Positions 1 to 8,336 of a DNA stretch of 27,581 bases are shown here, in pieces. Position 1 is the stretch's first letter. The number at the start of each line of letters is the position of its first letter. Made by a program: the position numbers and the translations under genes. This stretch comes from CAVQBP01 sp964448105. Lineage in GTDB: Bacteria > Bacteroidota > Ignavibacteria > Ignavibacteriales > Ignavibacteriaceae. The notes beneath the pieces were generated by a model. The model was not told the origin of the DNA. It saw only the letters and a list, made by a program, of their open reading frames with translations, and searched no databases. The stretch is taken from positions 1 through 27,581 of the forward strand of contig CAYUVK010000066.1 of the NCBI GenBank assembly GCA_964448105.1, given 5' to 3'.

Positions 1-74
1 GTATATTATAAACAGTATAATTTGAACTGCTTAATCAAGTTTTTAAGATTTAATTACCTAAAAAATAAATATTT

Positions 75-161
75 TTACTTTTCAATTTTGTTCAAAAAAT
101 CCCTGATTGAACTATTAGTTGAGTCAGAATTATCCTGCATACATAAAGAACATGCACCTCC
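75..161 (-). pseudogene. 3'-end relic of an S33-type alpha/beta hydrolase gene
   Basis: Read on the minus strand this stretch gives LCMQDNSDSTNSSIRDFL followed by NKIEK and a stop. The intact hydrolase at 8464-9411 ends LCMQDNPDSTNNTIRDFL, DKIEK, stop. The match covers about 24 residues plus the stop codon and is also clear at the DNA level. The histidine matching the catalytic His-292 of the intact copy is not kept (ACSLC instead of AGHLC). Upstream of about position 161 the similarity disappears, and no start codon or nucleophile region is present. It lies 64 nt downstream of the stop of the kinase at 226-2517, which mirrors the kinase-then-hydrolase order at 12195-8464. The best reading is the leftover of a duplicated kinase-hydrolase pair. 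Plus-strand reading frames across this stretch have no visible support. Confidence 0.8.
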
Positions 162-225
162 CAAAAGTTTTTTAATTTTTACGATGCATTTTAAATATTT
201 AAATATCATTTTCCATCAATATAAA

Positions 226-2517
226 TCACAACGGCAATTTCATTTTTTTCAAGAAGGCTGTATATCGCTGATCTTTAACTATATTGCGAAGCAGCGGATC
301 ACCTACTAAATCACCAAGTCCGCCGTCATGTTGCATGTAAGCCCTGTCAAGCCACTCAAATGCTTTGTCCTTTTCATTTCGATAAGCATAGATTTCTGCA
401 ATCTGGTATGCCGAATCATTTTGGTATTCTTTAATATACACTGTCAGCTTATCATCCGCTTCTTTCTTTCTTCCAAGATCATAATAAACAAAAGCAAGCC
501 CTTGTATTTGCAAGGAAGGTTCGGCTTCTTTCTGCATCTCTACCAGCGCCGAATCAGGTTTCCCTTTCAAAAGATAAGCAAACCCGATTAGCTGATGCGC
601 GCCCGGATATTGCGGATTCAGTTCCAGACATTTTCTTGATGCAGCAATTGATTTATCATACAGACCGGCATAGCAGTCTATTATACCTAAAGAAAAATAT
701 CCTACCGTTCTCAAAGGGTCAATCTCAATTGAACGATTGATTAGAGTAATTGCTTTATTAAACCGTCCTAATGTAAAGTTCAAACTAGCTGCATTATGTA
801 TAACACCTGCATTTTCAGGCTCCAATTCAAATGCTTTCTTGATTGATTTCTCCGCACCACTCCAGTCCCAATCATAAAACGTACTTATCCATGCCAGTGT
901 TGCATAAGCATCTGCGAATTTCGGATTAAGCTCAATTGCTTTTTCAGCTTCCCTGCGGGCTCTGTTATAACCTTCATCTGCAGGCACATATCCAATATCG
1001 GCCTGGGCATTGTGAACTCCGGCTAATCCCACCCATGCAGGTGCGTAACCTGAATCAATCGAAAGAGCTTTCTTATAATAGTCTATTGCCCTCTTAAAGT
1101 TTTCTTTTCCACGCAGTTCATAAAAATGGTTTCCAAGCAGGTAATTATTGTAAGCTTCAGGGTCTGTTTTTTGTTCCGGAACTATTGTTTCTTTTCCCAG
1201 CAAAGCTGCATTAAGTGCTGTAACAACAGAACCGGAAATGGAATCCTGTAAAGCAAATATATTTTCCAGTTTACCGTCATATGTATTTGCCCACAGTGTT
1301 GCATTAGTTTCAGTATTTACCAAATCTGCCGATATACGAAGATTATTACCGTACTTTTGCAAACTTCCTTCAAGTATATGTTTTACATTTAATTTTGATG
1401 CTATGGTTTTAATGTCAAAATCTTTCCCTTTAAAATAAAAAGAAGATGTACGGGCAATTACCCGCAGCTTCCGGTTCCTTGAAAGAGTATTTATCAATTC
1501 TTCAGATAACCCGTCTGAAAAATATTCCTGGTTTTTTTGCGGGCTTAAATCAAGAAAGGGGAGTACCGCAATTGTTTTAATTGCATTTGTTCTTTGAACG
1601 TTTTGAGAAGATAATACAAAAAGATAAATTGCGACGGAAATAATTAATAATGCTACAACCGAAATCGCCCACATTAGTCTTGAACGTTTTGCATTTCTCT
1701 TTATCCTTCCACCTTCCATTATTATCTGCAGTTCTTCTGTAATTTCTCCTGCCGATTGGTAACGGTCATCCGGATTTTTTGCAATCGCCTTAAGGATTAT
1801 TTGTCGAAGTGCCGGGTCAATTTCAGATATCTGTTCCGGTTCCTCATTTAGTATTGAATATATTATAGCCTGATCATAATCTCCTCGAAATGGCATTTTA
1901 CCAGCTAGCATTTCATATAGCACAACACCCATGGACCATATATCGGCGCGGCTGTCAACTTCATTTCCTCTCGTTTGTTCCGGTGACATATAAGCAATAG
2001 TCCCAACCGTAGTTCCAACCTGAGTTAACTTTGAAACTCCTTTAACTTTAGCCAAACCGAAATCCATTATCTTAACTTTGCCGTCATTTGTAACCATTAT
2101 ATTAGAAGATTTAATATCTCTATGTATTATTCCTTTTTTATGAGCGGCTTCTAATCCATTGGCAATTTGAATTGCATAATTAATAATATCAATTATTTGT
2201 AGAGGTTTATTGCTATAAGCCCCTACAATATCTTTTAATTCTTTTCCTTCTATATATTCCATTACAATAAACAAATCGTCATCATATTCTTCTATTGCAT
2301 AAATTGTTGCAATGTTAGTATGATTTAATGCAGCTGCAGCTTGCGCTTCAATTTCAAAACGTTTTCTTTCTTCTTCATTTGCCGAAATATGATGCGGCAA
2401 AAACTTGATTGCAACCTGCCGTTTAAGTTTTATGTCTTCGGCAAGATAGACTACACCCATTCCCCCTTCGCCAAGTTTTTTTAGTATTCTATAATGTAAT
2501 ATAGTTTTACCGATCAC
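226..2517 (-). CDS. Transmembrane Ser/Thr protein kinase with TolB/FlgO-like and TPR output domains
   Basis: Eukaryote-like (PknB-type) protein kinase of 763 residues. Residues 9-265 form the catalytic domain: glycine loop GEGGMG (16-21), ATP-anchoring Lys-38 in VAIKF, catalytic HRD (132-134) with IKSSN, DFG (152-154), and SPE (178-180) closing the activation segment. One hydrophobic segment at about 283-302 should place the C-terminal half outside the cytoplasm. Residues about 315-440 begin IAVLPFLDLSP and resemble the TolB/FlgO-like module often found ahead of TPRs in such kinases. From about 450 to 740 there are TPR-like helices (for example FADAYATLAW, LELNPQYPGAH). The start is GTG at 2517, placed by exact correspondence with the ATG starts of the two paralogues; no good Shine-Dalgarno sequence is visible. 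Substrate and signal are unknown. The gene contains an in-frame palindrome at 2198-2227. Confidence 0.93.
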   Translation of the reverse strand: MIGKTILHYRILKKLGEGGMGVVYLAEDIKLKRQVAIKFLPHHISANEEERKRFEIEAQAAAALNHTNIATIYAIEEYDDDLFIVMEYIEGKELKDIVGAYSNKPLQIIDIINYAIQIANGLEAAHKKGIIHRDIKSSNIMVTNDGKVKIMDFGLAKVKGVSKLTQVGTTVGTIAYMSPEQTRGNEVDSRADIWSMGVVLYEMLAGKMPFRGDYDQAIIYSILNEEPEQISEIDPALRQIILKAIAKNPDDRYQSAGEITEELQIIMEGGRIKRNAKRSRLMWAISVVALLIISVAIYLFVLSSQNVQRTNAIKTIAVLPFLDLSPQKNQEYFSDGLSEELINTLSRNRKLRVIARTSSFYFKGKDFDIKTIASKLNVKHILEGSLQKYGNNLRISADLVNTETNATLWANTYDGKLENIFALQDSISGSVVTALNAALLGKETIVPEQKTDPEAYNNYLLGNHFYELRGKENFKRAIDYYKKALSIDSGYAPAWVGLAGVHNAQADIGYVPADEGYNRARREAEKAIELNPKFADAYATLAWISTFYDWDWSGAEKSIKKAFELEPENAGVIHNAASLNFTLGRFNKAITLINRSIEIDPLRTVGYFSLGIIDCYAGLYDKSIAASRKCLELNPQYPGAHQLIGFAYLLKGKPDSALVEMQKEAEPSLQIQGLAFVYYDLGRKKEADDKLTVYIKEYQNDSAYQIAEIYAYRNEKDKAFEWLDRAYMQHDGGLGDLVGDPLLRNIVKDQRYTAFLKKMKLPL
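2198..2227. repeat. In-frame palindromic element, kinase copy 1 (degenerate)
   Basis: Plus-strand arms are TGTAGAGGTTTAT (2198-2210) and ATAAGCCCCTACA (2215-2227) around a TGCT loop. Compared with the copy at 11876-11905, the left arm carries two substitutions. In the mRNA one of these becomes a G-U pair and the other a mismatch. On the coding strand the element encodes VGAYSNKPLQ, between the hinge (MEYIEGKEL) and helix E of the kinase domain. Confidence 0.75.
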
Positions 2518-2655
2518 AAAAATTATTTATATCATAAAATTTATAAAATCTGAATGTTCATTTACTTACAAAGATAGAATATTTCTTAATCTAATTTGTG
2601 ATAGTCATGTAACTTTATCAACTTATAATTATCTGATGTATAGATGGCTTAGGCT

Positions 2656-3204
2656 TTAGAAATTAAAATCAACTGTTGGAGTTTTCCAAGTCCTTTTATC
2701 GCCCGTTATACCCTTTTTGTAGTTAAGCACTTCAAGTCTCTTAGGAACTACTTTAATGAGGATATAATTTTCTTTTTGATTATCATAAAAATTTTTCCAT
2801 TCATCTTTCCATAAAACGGATTCTTTCGCTTTATCGTCAACAAGTTCTGCATTCCCTATAATAGATACATAACCAACCCCTTTATTTTGTGTATAGAAAA
2901 GATTTACTTTTGGGTTAGTTCGGATCTCCTGAACTTTTCTACTGTAACGATTTGTACCAAGCCAGATGTTCATATTTTCATCAGGTTCAAATGGGTCCAT
3001 CGTTCTAACATGCGGACTTCCGGTGCTGTCGATCGTAATCAACGCACAGAACCGTGTTACATGTATATATTCCCTTGCGACCGATATAAGAGTATCACGT
3101 TGATATGTTTGCGGTGACACTTGAGCAGATACATTGCCTACATACAGGATCTCCACTACGAGCATTAATATTAAAAGGGGAAAATTATAAAATTTGAATC
3201 TCAC
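2656..3204 (-). CDS. Exported pyridoxamine 5'-phosphate oxidase-like (FMN-binding split barrel) protein
   Basis: The chosen start is GTG at 3204, giving 182 residues. GGAGG at 3214-3210 lies 5 nt upstream, and translation then begins at once with a signal peptide (RFKFYNFPLLILMLVVEIL, then SAQ). An in-frame ATG at 3291 would add 29 polar residues ahead of the signal peptide and has no good RBS. The mature part resembles the general-stress-protein-26 branch of the PNPOx-like split barrel: CALITIDSTGSPHVRTMDPF, WLGTNRYSRKVQEIRTNPKVNLFY, GYVSIIGNAELV. These proteins usually bind FMN, F420 or heme and are normally cytoplasmic, so export is unusual. The reaction is unknown. It lies between a SnoaL-like relic and the kinase at 226-2517. 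Confidence 0.82.
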   Translation of the reverse strand: MRFKFYNFPLLILMLVVEILYVGNVSAQVSPQTYQRDTLISVAREYIHVTRFCALITIDSTGSPHVRTMDPFEPDENMNIWLGTNRYSRKVQEIRTNPKVNLFYTQNKGVGYVSIIGNAELVDDKAKESVLWKDEWKNFYDNQKENYILIKVVPKRLEVLNYKKGITGDKRTWKTPTVDFNF

Positions 3205-3209
3205 AGCTT

Positions 3210-3214
3210 CCTCC
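3210..3214 (-). promoter_or_regulatory. Shine-Dalgarno site that sets a GTG start
   Basis: GGAGG on the minus strand, followed by AAGCT and GTG at 3204-3202. It is the strongest RBS in this stretch and puts the signal peptide at the N terminus of the PNPOx-like protein, so it favours GTG over the ATG at 3291. Confidence 0.8.
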
Positions 3215-3465
3215 GAATTTAAATTAAGGTTTTGCGGCTCAATATAATTTTGTTGGTTCTTTATTTGCATGTAAACAGGGATCGTTATCAATATGATTAA
3301 TCACAAAAAATCTGTAAATAGTCTTATAAGTTTCGCACCAATAATTGAGAAAAAATAGATTATTACCGTTATGATCAAGCATAAAAAATTTTTTCTGAAT
3401 TTTTCATTTGTATTCCTTTAAACAATAAGGATTAAAAATTTTCGGTTAAATAATGAGTAAAAAGT

Positions 3466-3594
3466 CTAGTGTTTATTCTTAGAATTTTTAAAAATTCCCA
3501 GCTGTTGAAGAAAACCGAACAGGCCATAGTAATCCTTCCATTTTTTAATTATTTTATTTCCGTTTAGTTTTGAATAAATGATCACATATTTAAT
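3466..3594 (-). pseudogene. 3'-end relic of a SnoaL-like (NTF2-fold) gene
   Basis: The minus strand reads SKLNGNKIIKKWKDYY, then GLFGFLQQLGIFKNSKNKH and a TAG at 3468-3466. The intact gene at 4231-4746 ends NNKIKKWTDYYDMFDF, LQQLGVVKNSQDKH, stop, so about 35 residues and the stop correspond. An in-frame TAA at 3597-3595 closes the frame upstream, and the intact gene at 3601-4116 begins immediately beyond it. The only possible start is GTG at 3585 with no RBS. The N-terminal four fifths of the paralogue are absent. The rest of the gap between 3205 and 3600 is AT-rich with nothing else recognisable. Confidence 0.8.
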
Positions 3595-3600
3595 TTAGAA

Positions 3601-4116
3601 TTAGTTACTTTGTGAAGAATCATCTATTTGCATCCGTTCAATAGGACCGGGATCACTCTCTAAACCATATTCTGTCTGGATTTTGCCTTCTTTATTAAAA
3701 CGGTAAATTGTAATCCCGCCCCAGCTTTCTATCTTATGGGTGGGTTGAATATCCGGTGAAGGGGAGCCTACCATTCGACCCTTAAAACTCCAGACCAAAG
3801 TTACACTGTTTCTTTCTGCAATAGACTCGTGAAAAGTGATCTGAGTTTCTTTCCAACGGCTGCAGAATCCGGTGGATAGATCTTTCACAGCTTTGCGTCC
3901 ACGAATATTGGAAGTACCAAATAACCTTTTGTAGCTAGGGTAACTTACGACGATATCTTCAGCAGCGAGTTCATCCACAACTGATGGGTTAATTCCGTAC
4001 TCTTCCCTGAAGAATCTCTCGGCAAGAGCTTTATATTTTTCCGCTTCATTTGTCTTGTTATTGCTACAAGATATTGATAGAAGAAGCAAGGTTGTTATCA
4101 ATAAATATTTGTACAT
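3601..4116 (-). CDS. SnoaL-like / NTF2-fold lipoprotein
   Basis: A 171-residue protein with a lipoprotein signal: hydrophobic N terminus ending LLLSISC, with Cys-17 as the likely lipidated residue. The remainder fits a small alpha+beta-barrel (NTF2/SnoaL) protein: an N-terminal helix (AEKYKALAERFFREEYG), a strand pair ITFHESIAERNSVTLVWSFKGRMVG, and a closing strand GGITIYRFNKEGKIQTEYG. The fold binds small hydrophobic ligands and sometimes catalyses isomerisation or cyclisation. The substrate here is unknown. The start is ATG at 4116 with GGAGG 4 nt upstream. It is next to another family member (4231-4746) and a relic of a third, but is only distantly similar to both. Confidence 0.75.
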   Translation of the reverse strand: MYKYLLITTLLLLSISCSNNKTNEAEKYKALAERFFREEYGINPSVVDELAAEDIVVSYPSYKRLFGTSNIRGRKAVKDLSTGFCSRWKETQITFHESIAERNSVTLVWSFKGRMVGSPSPDIQPTHKIESWGGITIYRFNKEGKIQTEYGLESDPGPIERMQIDDSSQSN

Positions 4117-4230
4117 AAATCCTCCATGAAATATGTGATAATGTTTAAATGCCTTTCAAGCATCTTTCCAAATATTTCTACCGAATATTTCTTCATTATC
4201 TCCTTCGCAAAATGCCAAGGAAGTCATTAT

Positions 4231-4746
4231 TTAATGTTTATCTTGAGAATTTTTAACAACACCAAGTTGTTGGAGAAAATCAAACATATCATAATAATCT
4301 GTCCATTTTTTAATTTTGTTATTTTCGATTAAACAAATTGAAGCTCCTCTAACAGAAAATGCCTTACCTTTTGCAGGAAGTTCAGGGAAGTCTCCGGTTT
4401 GAGTTCCTGTCATTATCCACTCACATGCAACCAAATTACCGGATGAAATTACATGTGTTAATTTTGCTTTAAAGTCAGGAATGGCTGTAAAATTCTCTTT
4501 CAGAAAATCTTTCAGCTCATTTTTTCCTTCCAATAATTTTTTAGCAGCTACATCTTCGTAAATGCAGTCATTGCTGAAAATACTATCGACAATATCGATA
4601 TTATGCTGTGACCAGATAATAATTACCAATTGCTTTACCAATTTAGCATAGTCAGCTTGATTTGTATTCTGTTGACTAAGGCTCAAATCGAAGGGAAGTA
4701 GAAATAATAAAATCAGTATTGATGACATAATTATTGTTTTCTGCAT
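4231..4746 (-). CDS. Exported SnoaL-like ester cyclase-family protein
   Basis: A 171-residue protein with a signal peptide (MQKTIIMSSILILLFLLPF, cleavage near SLSQ). The rest matches the SnoaL-like polyketide cyclase family: FTAIPDFKAKLTHVISSGNL, VACEWIMTGTQTGDFPELPA, then GKAFSVRGASICLIENNKI and KKWTDYYDMFDFLQQLG, the usual family ending. In SnoaL-type enzymes the barrel lines an active-site pocket; no substrate can be assigned here. The start is ATG at 4746 preceded by AAAGG. It is closely related to the relic at 3466-3594. It is separated by 114 nt from the prolyl oligopeptidase, possibly in one transcript. Confidence 0.83.
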   Translation of the reverse strand: MQKTIIMSSILILLFLLPFDLSLSQQNTNQADYAKLVKQLVIIIWSQHNIDIVDSIFSNDCIYEDVAAKKLLEGKNELKDFLKENFTAIPDFKAKLTHVISSGNLVACEWIMTGTQTGDFPELPAKGKAFSVRGASICLIENNKIKKWTDYYDMFDFLQQLGVVKNSQDKH

Positions 4747-4860
4747 ATTATACCTTTTTCATTAGCTATTATTTAGCTGGTTACCTTGATATTCATTTTT
4801 GATCTTCTTGCAGAAGTCAGCTTGTTTACAGCATTTGTAAAATTAACTTGATTGTCAAAA

Positions 4861-7074
4861 TCATTTAATTTGAAAATCTGGATGCCCTGTTTGCCAAAGA
4901 GCAAAGCTTAATGCATCAGCTCTCTTTTCAAATTCTTTTGTTTTTGTATCACCGATTCCATGACCCGATTTAAAATCTGCCCAAGATAATATGGGTTTAT
5001 CAGAGGCATTGGCAGCTTCTAACCGCGCGGCAAACTTAGCCGGTTCCCAGGCCGATACTCTCGGATCATTCATGCCTGCCGTGATTAATGTAGCCGGATA
5101 TTTTATTCCGTCTTTTATATGGAGATAGGAGTCCATTTCTATTAAAGCCATACATTCAACTGAGTCTTTCACGGTTCCGAATTCAGTAATATTAGCGGGA
5201 CCGTTCGGCGATTCTTCGGCGCGGACTGAATTCATATCCCCGACAAGTGGAATTACTGCAGCAAATAAATCAGGACGGTCTGTCATGGCACGCCCTACAA
5301 GAATTCCTCCGGCACTCCCACTTGCAATTGCAACCTTGCCCAGCGAGGTATATTTTTTATTGATTAAGTACTCTGTGCAGCTAATTAAATCTTTCCAGGT
5401 GTTCGGTTTTGTAGTTTTAAAACCAGCCAGATGCCATTTTTCCCCAAGTTCACCTCCACCGCGTACATGAGCAAATGCAAAAATACCGCCCTCTTCAGCC
5501 CAAAGCAGAAAACTTGGAGAAAAGTATGGATTAATTGAAATTCCATACGCTCCGTATCCATCAATCAGGACTGCATTATTGCCATCTCTTTTTATACCTT
5601 TTTTATAGATTAAAGACAGCGGAACTTTTACTCTGTCGTAGGAACTAACCATAAGTTCTTCAACTTGCAGATCCGCTAATTCCGGATATTCTGCAACTGC
5701 AGAAATATTCTCAGGGATGAATTCACTTTTATCCGGTAAGTAGCGGTATCTCTTTGAATTACTCGTCCATCCCGAGATAGTTACCCAAACATCTTGAAAC
5801 TTATATCCTTTACTACTTATGGATATATTGCCCGCAGCAAAAGGAAGACTGAGTTCGGTTGCCTTATCTTCTCCGTAGGGAAGGAAATAAAGTTTTGCCT
5901 CAACCCCATTTTTGGAAACTGCATAATATAATCCGTCACTTGTTAAGCCGAAAGATTCCAATGGACCCTGATCAAAGAAAGCTTTTGGGGCTACTATTAT
6001 TGCTTCGGGATTTTCAGGCACTATAACCTCAGCATTTGTCAGGTCCGGATTTTTTAAAGAAGTTTTAAGTATTTTATTATTAGGAGCATTCTTTCCTGAA
6101 TAGATATATAATTCATTTTTAGTAGTCTGAAAATCATAAACTTCATCATCCGGTTTAAACAATCTTTTCCAACTTAACGAAGAAGTGTTCAATTCAAAAC
6201 CGGGAGTGTAATAAACATTCATTCTGAAATCTGCTGTCGTTAAAAATGCAAATAGATATTGACTTTCCTTATCGTAAATTACAATCGGAACATCTTCGGG
6301 TTTAATTTTCAATAAAGGATTATTTTTAATTGAGAAAATCTCTTTATCAGTTGATGGATCTGAATTTAATTTGTGAAGATATACTTTAGTATTTAGCATC
6401 AGATTTTTATCCCGGAGATCCGTTGACTGCAGCTTGTTTAGAAGAATTCCATTGTTGTCCGGCAGCCATGATGCACCCACTCCCCAGCATCGGTCAATTC
6501 GTTCGTGATATAATGTTTTTTCTTTTACATTTATAATCAGCATTATGGAATTTTCCGAACCGTTCGGTGCAATTTCAAAAGCCACTAATGAACCGTCATA
6601 CGAAGGCGAAATAGTGCTGATAACGTATTTCTGTGTTGTATCTTCACTAAATTCGGAAGGGTCATAAAGCAGAGTTTCTTTTCCCCCAAAGCCGTTCCTG
6701 GTGTAGAGCTTGCCTGTTTCATCGTCGGGAGTAGTTTTTAAATAGAAATAAACATCATTATCAGTTATAATAAGGTTGCTGACCTTTGATGATCTTCTTT
6801 GATCATATTCCTTCATTTTATCAATCAATGATTGCCGTCCGGGAATGCTGTCTAATACTCTACGTGCGTAATCTGATTGTTTTTTTATCCATTGCAGAAC
6901 ATCGGAATCTTTAAGATTTTCCATGTAACGGTAGGGATCGGTAATTTTCTTTCCGTAGTAAACGTTTTCCACAGGTTTAACTACCGCCAGCGGAGGTTTT
7001 TCTTGCGCTTTAATTATTGCGAATTGGAAAATCGGAGCAATGATCAGACAGAATAACGATGTTTTAATTTTCAT
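4861..7074 (-). CDS. Exported S9A prolyl oligopeptidase-family serine peptidase
   Basis: A 737-residue serine peptidase with a signal peptide (cleavage near IIKAQ). It should cut short proline-containing peptides outside the cytoplasm. The N-terminal landmark DPYRYMENLKDSDVLQWI is typical of the family. The central part (about 80-430) is the seven-bladed propeller that gates the active site. The C-terminal alpha/beta-hydrolase domain carries YGAYGISINPYFSPS, the HVRGGGELGEKWH region, the nucleophile Ser-587 in GSAGG followed by RPDLFAAVIP, an Asp near 670 in GMNDPRVSAWEP, and His-705 in SGHG. GSAGG resembles oligopeptidase B more than the GGSNGG of classic prolyl oligopeptidases, so specificity is uncertain. 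The start is ATG at 7074 behind AAGGAG. Length is normal for S9A. Confidence 0.93.
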   Translation of the reverse strand: MKIKTSLFCLIIAPIFQFAIIKAQEKPPLAVVKPVENVYYGKKITDPYRYMENLKDSDVLQWIKKQSDYARRVLDSIPGRQSLIDKMKEYDQRRSSKVSNLIITDNDVYFYLKTTPDDETGKLYTRNGFGGKETLLYDPSEFSEDTTQKYVISTISPSYDGSLVAFEIAPNGSENSIMLIINVKEKTLYHERIDRCWGVGASWLPDNNGILLNKLQSTDLRDKNLMLNTKVYLHKLNSDPSTDKEIFSIKNNPLLKIKPEDVPIVIYDKESQYLFAFLTTADFRMNVYYTPGFELNTSSLSWKRLFKPDDEVYDFQTTKNELYIYSGKNAPNNKILKTSLKNPDLTNAEVIVPENPEAIIVAPKAFFDQGPLESFGLTSDGLYYAVSKNGVEAKLYFLPYGEDKATELSLPFAAGNISISSKGYKFQDVWVTISGWTSNSKRYRYLPDKSEFIPENISAVAEYPELADLQVEELMVSSYDRVKVPLSLIYKKGIKRDGNNAVLIDGYGAYGISINPYFSPSFLLWAEEGGIFAFAHVRGGGELGEKWHLAGFKTTKPNTWKDLISCTEYLINKKYTSLGKVAIASGSAGGILVGRAMTDRPDLFAAVIPLVGDMNSVRAEESPNGPANITEFGTVKDSVECMALIEMDSYLHIKDGIKYPATLITAGMNDPRVSAWEPAKFAARLEAANASDKPILSWADFKSGHGIGDTKTKEFEKRADALSFALWQTGHPDFQIK

Positions 7075-7140
7075 GACGAACTCCTTAATTATTTTTAATC
7101 AGGCATCATCAGAACTTTAAACAGTATTTAACCTGAAGGT

Positions 7141-7980
7141 CTAATTAATATTGTTTATCCAAGTTAATACATCCTTTATTAGTTTGTCGCTGACATTTTT
7201 ATAAGAATGGTTTGTTTGATAGACTAAAAATCGAATTTTTTGATAATTGTTTTTCTTGATTTTCCTGTACATCGGCAGAAGAAAGTCTTCCATACTTACT
7301 ACCTGGTCGTCTAAACCGCCTGTCATAAGGATATCTGTATTTAAAAGCTTCTGTGTTTGATCTAGAATGGAAAAATAAGCTTGATTTTCGAGCAGCTCAT
7401 CTATCGGATTTTCATATTCGAATTCAATCGGTCCGTCGGGTTTTTTGAGAGACTTGAAAAAATCTGAATATCCTTTTTGAAGATCTGGATTTGCTTTTAA
7501 TAATTGAGCAAGAATTCCCAAATCACCTCCTGATATTGAAAGGATGCTTTTGATTTCCGGGTGGTAAATTGCGTATAACATCGACATATGCCCGCCGTAA
7601 CTGTAACCACCCATTACAAACTTAACAGTATCGATTTTATATTTTTCTGTTATTTCTTCCGAGGAGAGGAATGTAAGCGCAGATTCAATATCCTGCTGCG
7701 AATTCATTAATCCCTGCTTTCCTTTGCTTTGGAAACAACCCCTGAAATCAAACATGAAAACATTAACACCCCTGCCTGAAAGAAATTTGCCGATACCCCA
7801 AATATCACCGGTTTCCATGAAGCCTTGGGTGAATAACAAAGTAGTAGAATTAGGAGAATTAGAAGGATAGAAGAATCCAAAGAGTTTCGAACCATGGCTA
7901 TTAAAAGTTAGCGTATCGCAATCCTGACTAAAAGAAAATGATAACGACAACATGAAGGAGAGAATTATTATTCTTTTCAT
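7141..7980 (-). CDS. Exported alpha/beta hydrolase
   Basis: The chosen start is ATG at 7980, giving 279 residues, because translation then begins with a signal peptide (MKRIIILSFMLSLSFSFSQ) and GGGGAA lies just upstream. An in-frame ATG at 8013 would put 11 polar residues before it. The fold is an alpha/beta hydrolase: strand LLFTQGF, FDFRGCFQSKG, nucleophile Ser-127 in GGYSYGG, Asp-224/225 in GGLDDQV, and His-258 in QTNHSY. The sequence resembles dienelactone-hydrolase/acyl-peptidase-like enzymes, but no substrate can be named. It lies 66 nt upstream of the S9A peptidase in the direction of transcription and may be co-transcribed with it. Confidence 0.85.
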   Translation of the reverse strand: MKRIIILSFMLSLSFSFSQDCDTLTFNSHGSKLFGFFYPSNSPNSTTLLFTQGFMETGDIWGIGKFLSGRGVNVFMFDFRGCFQSKGKQGLMNSQQDIESALTFLSSEEITEKYKIDTVKFVMGGYSYGGHMSMLYAIYHPEIKSILSISGGDLGILAQLLKANPDLQKGYSDFFKSLKKPDGPIEFEYENPIDELLENQAYFSILDQTQKLLNTDILMTGGLDDQVVSMEDFLLPMYRKIKKNNYQKIRFLVYQTNHSYKNVSDKLIKDVLTWINNIN

Positions 7981-8019
7981 ATTTTCCCCGGTATAGTTTG
8001 TTTCAATAAACATTCAAAA

Positions 8020-8228
8020 AATATTACTGCAGAATATATTTGTTTATAACAGATTAGTCTTAAATCGGGCTGTAAGTAAACGACTATTTTCATATTACAA
8101 TGCAGTAATATTCTAAATTAGAATTTAATTTCCGGAATAGATACAATGCAGTCTATAAAATCAACTTTTGGTAAGTTACTTCAATCATAATATTTATGCA
8201 ATAATATTCTTAAGAAATTAGAATTTTT
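8020..8228. repeat. Inverted and direct repeats in the gap between two hydrolase genes
   Basis: AATATTACTGCA (8020-8031) is the exact reverse complement of TGCAGTAATATT (8101-8112), with 69 nt between them. The right arm continues into the small palindrome TTCTAA-A-TTAGAA. A related unit begins TGCAATAATATT at 8197-8208 and also ends in AATTAGAATTT. The 483-nt gap between the coding regions (7981-8463) holds only these repeats and the kinase relic. Role unknown: upstream regulatory sites of the hydrolase at 7141-7980, or remains of a small element. Confidence 0.45.
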
Positions 8229-8336
8229 GACAGTTGTTAGATGTTATAAAATGATATTGCAGAAACAACGGATTCCAGACAGACTCGGTTCAATTTAATA
8301 TTTTCCGCTAATTCAATTTCACTGATTTTTAAATAT

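Noticed and set aside
22..309. Plus-strand open frame over the left edge
   Set aside because: It runs across the minus-strand hydrolase relic and the end of the kinase gene; no RBS and no recognisable family.
2569..2576. TATCTTTG on the minus strand upstream of the kinase at 226-2517, matching the Bacteroidota -7 consensus TAnnTTTG
   Set aside because: No matching -33 TTG at the expected distance; an 8-base match with two free positions is common in this AT-rich DNA.
4098..4196. Minus-strand 32-codon frame (MKKYSVEIFGKML...) with AAGGAG just upstream, overlapping the start of the gene at 3601-4116
   Set aside because: RBS spacing is only 3 nt, the sequence resembles nothing known, and the real gene has its own GGAGG. 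A leader peptide is conceivable but unsupported.
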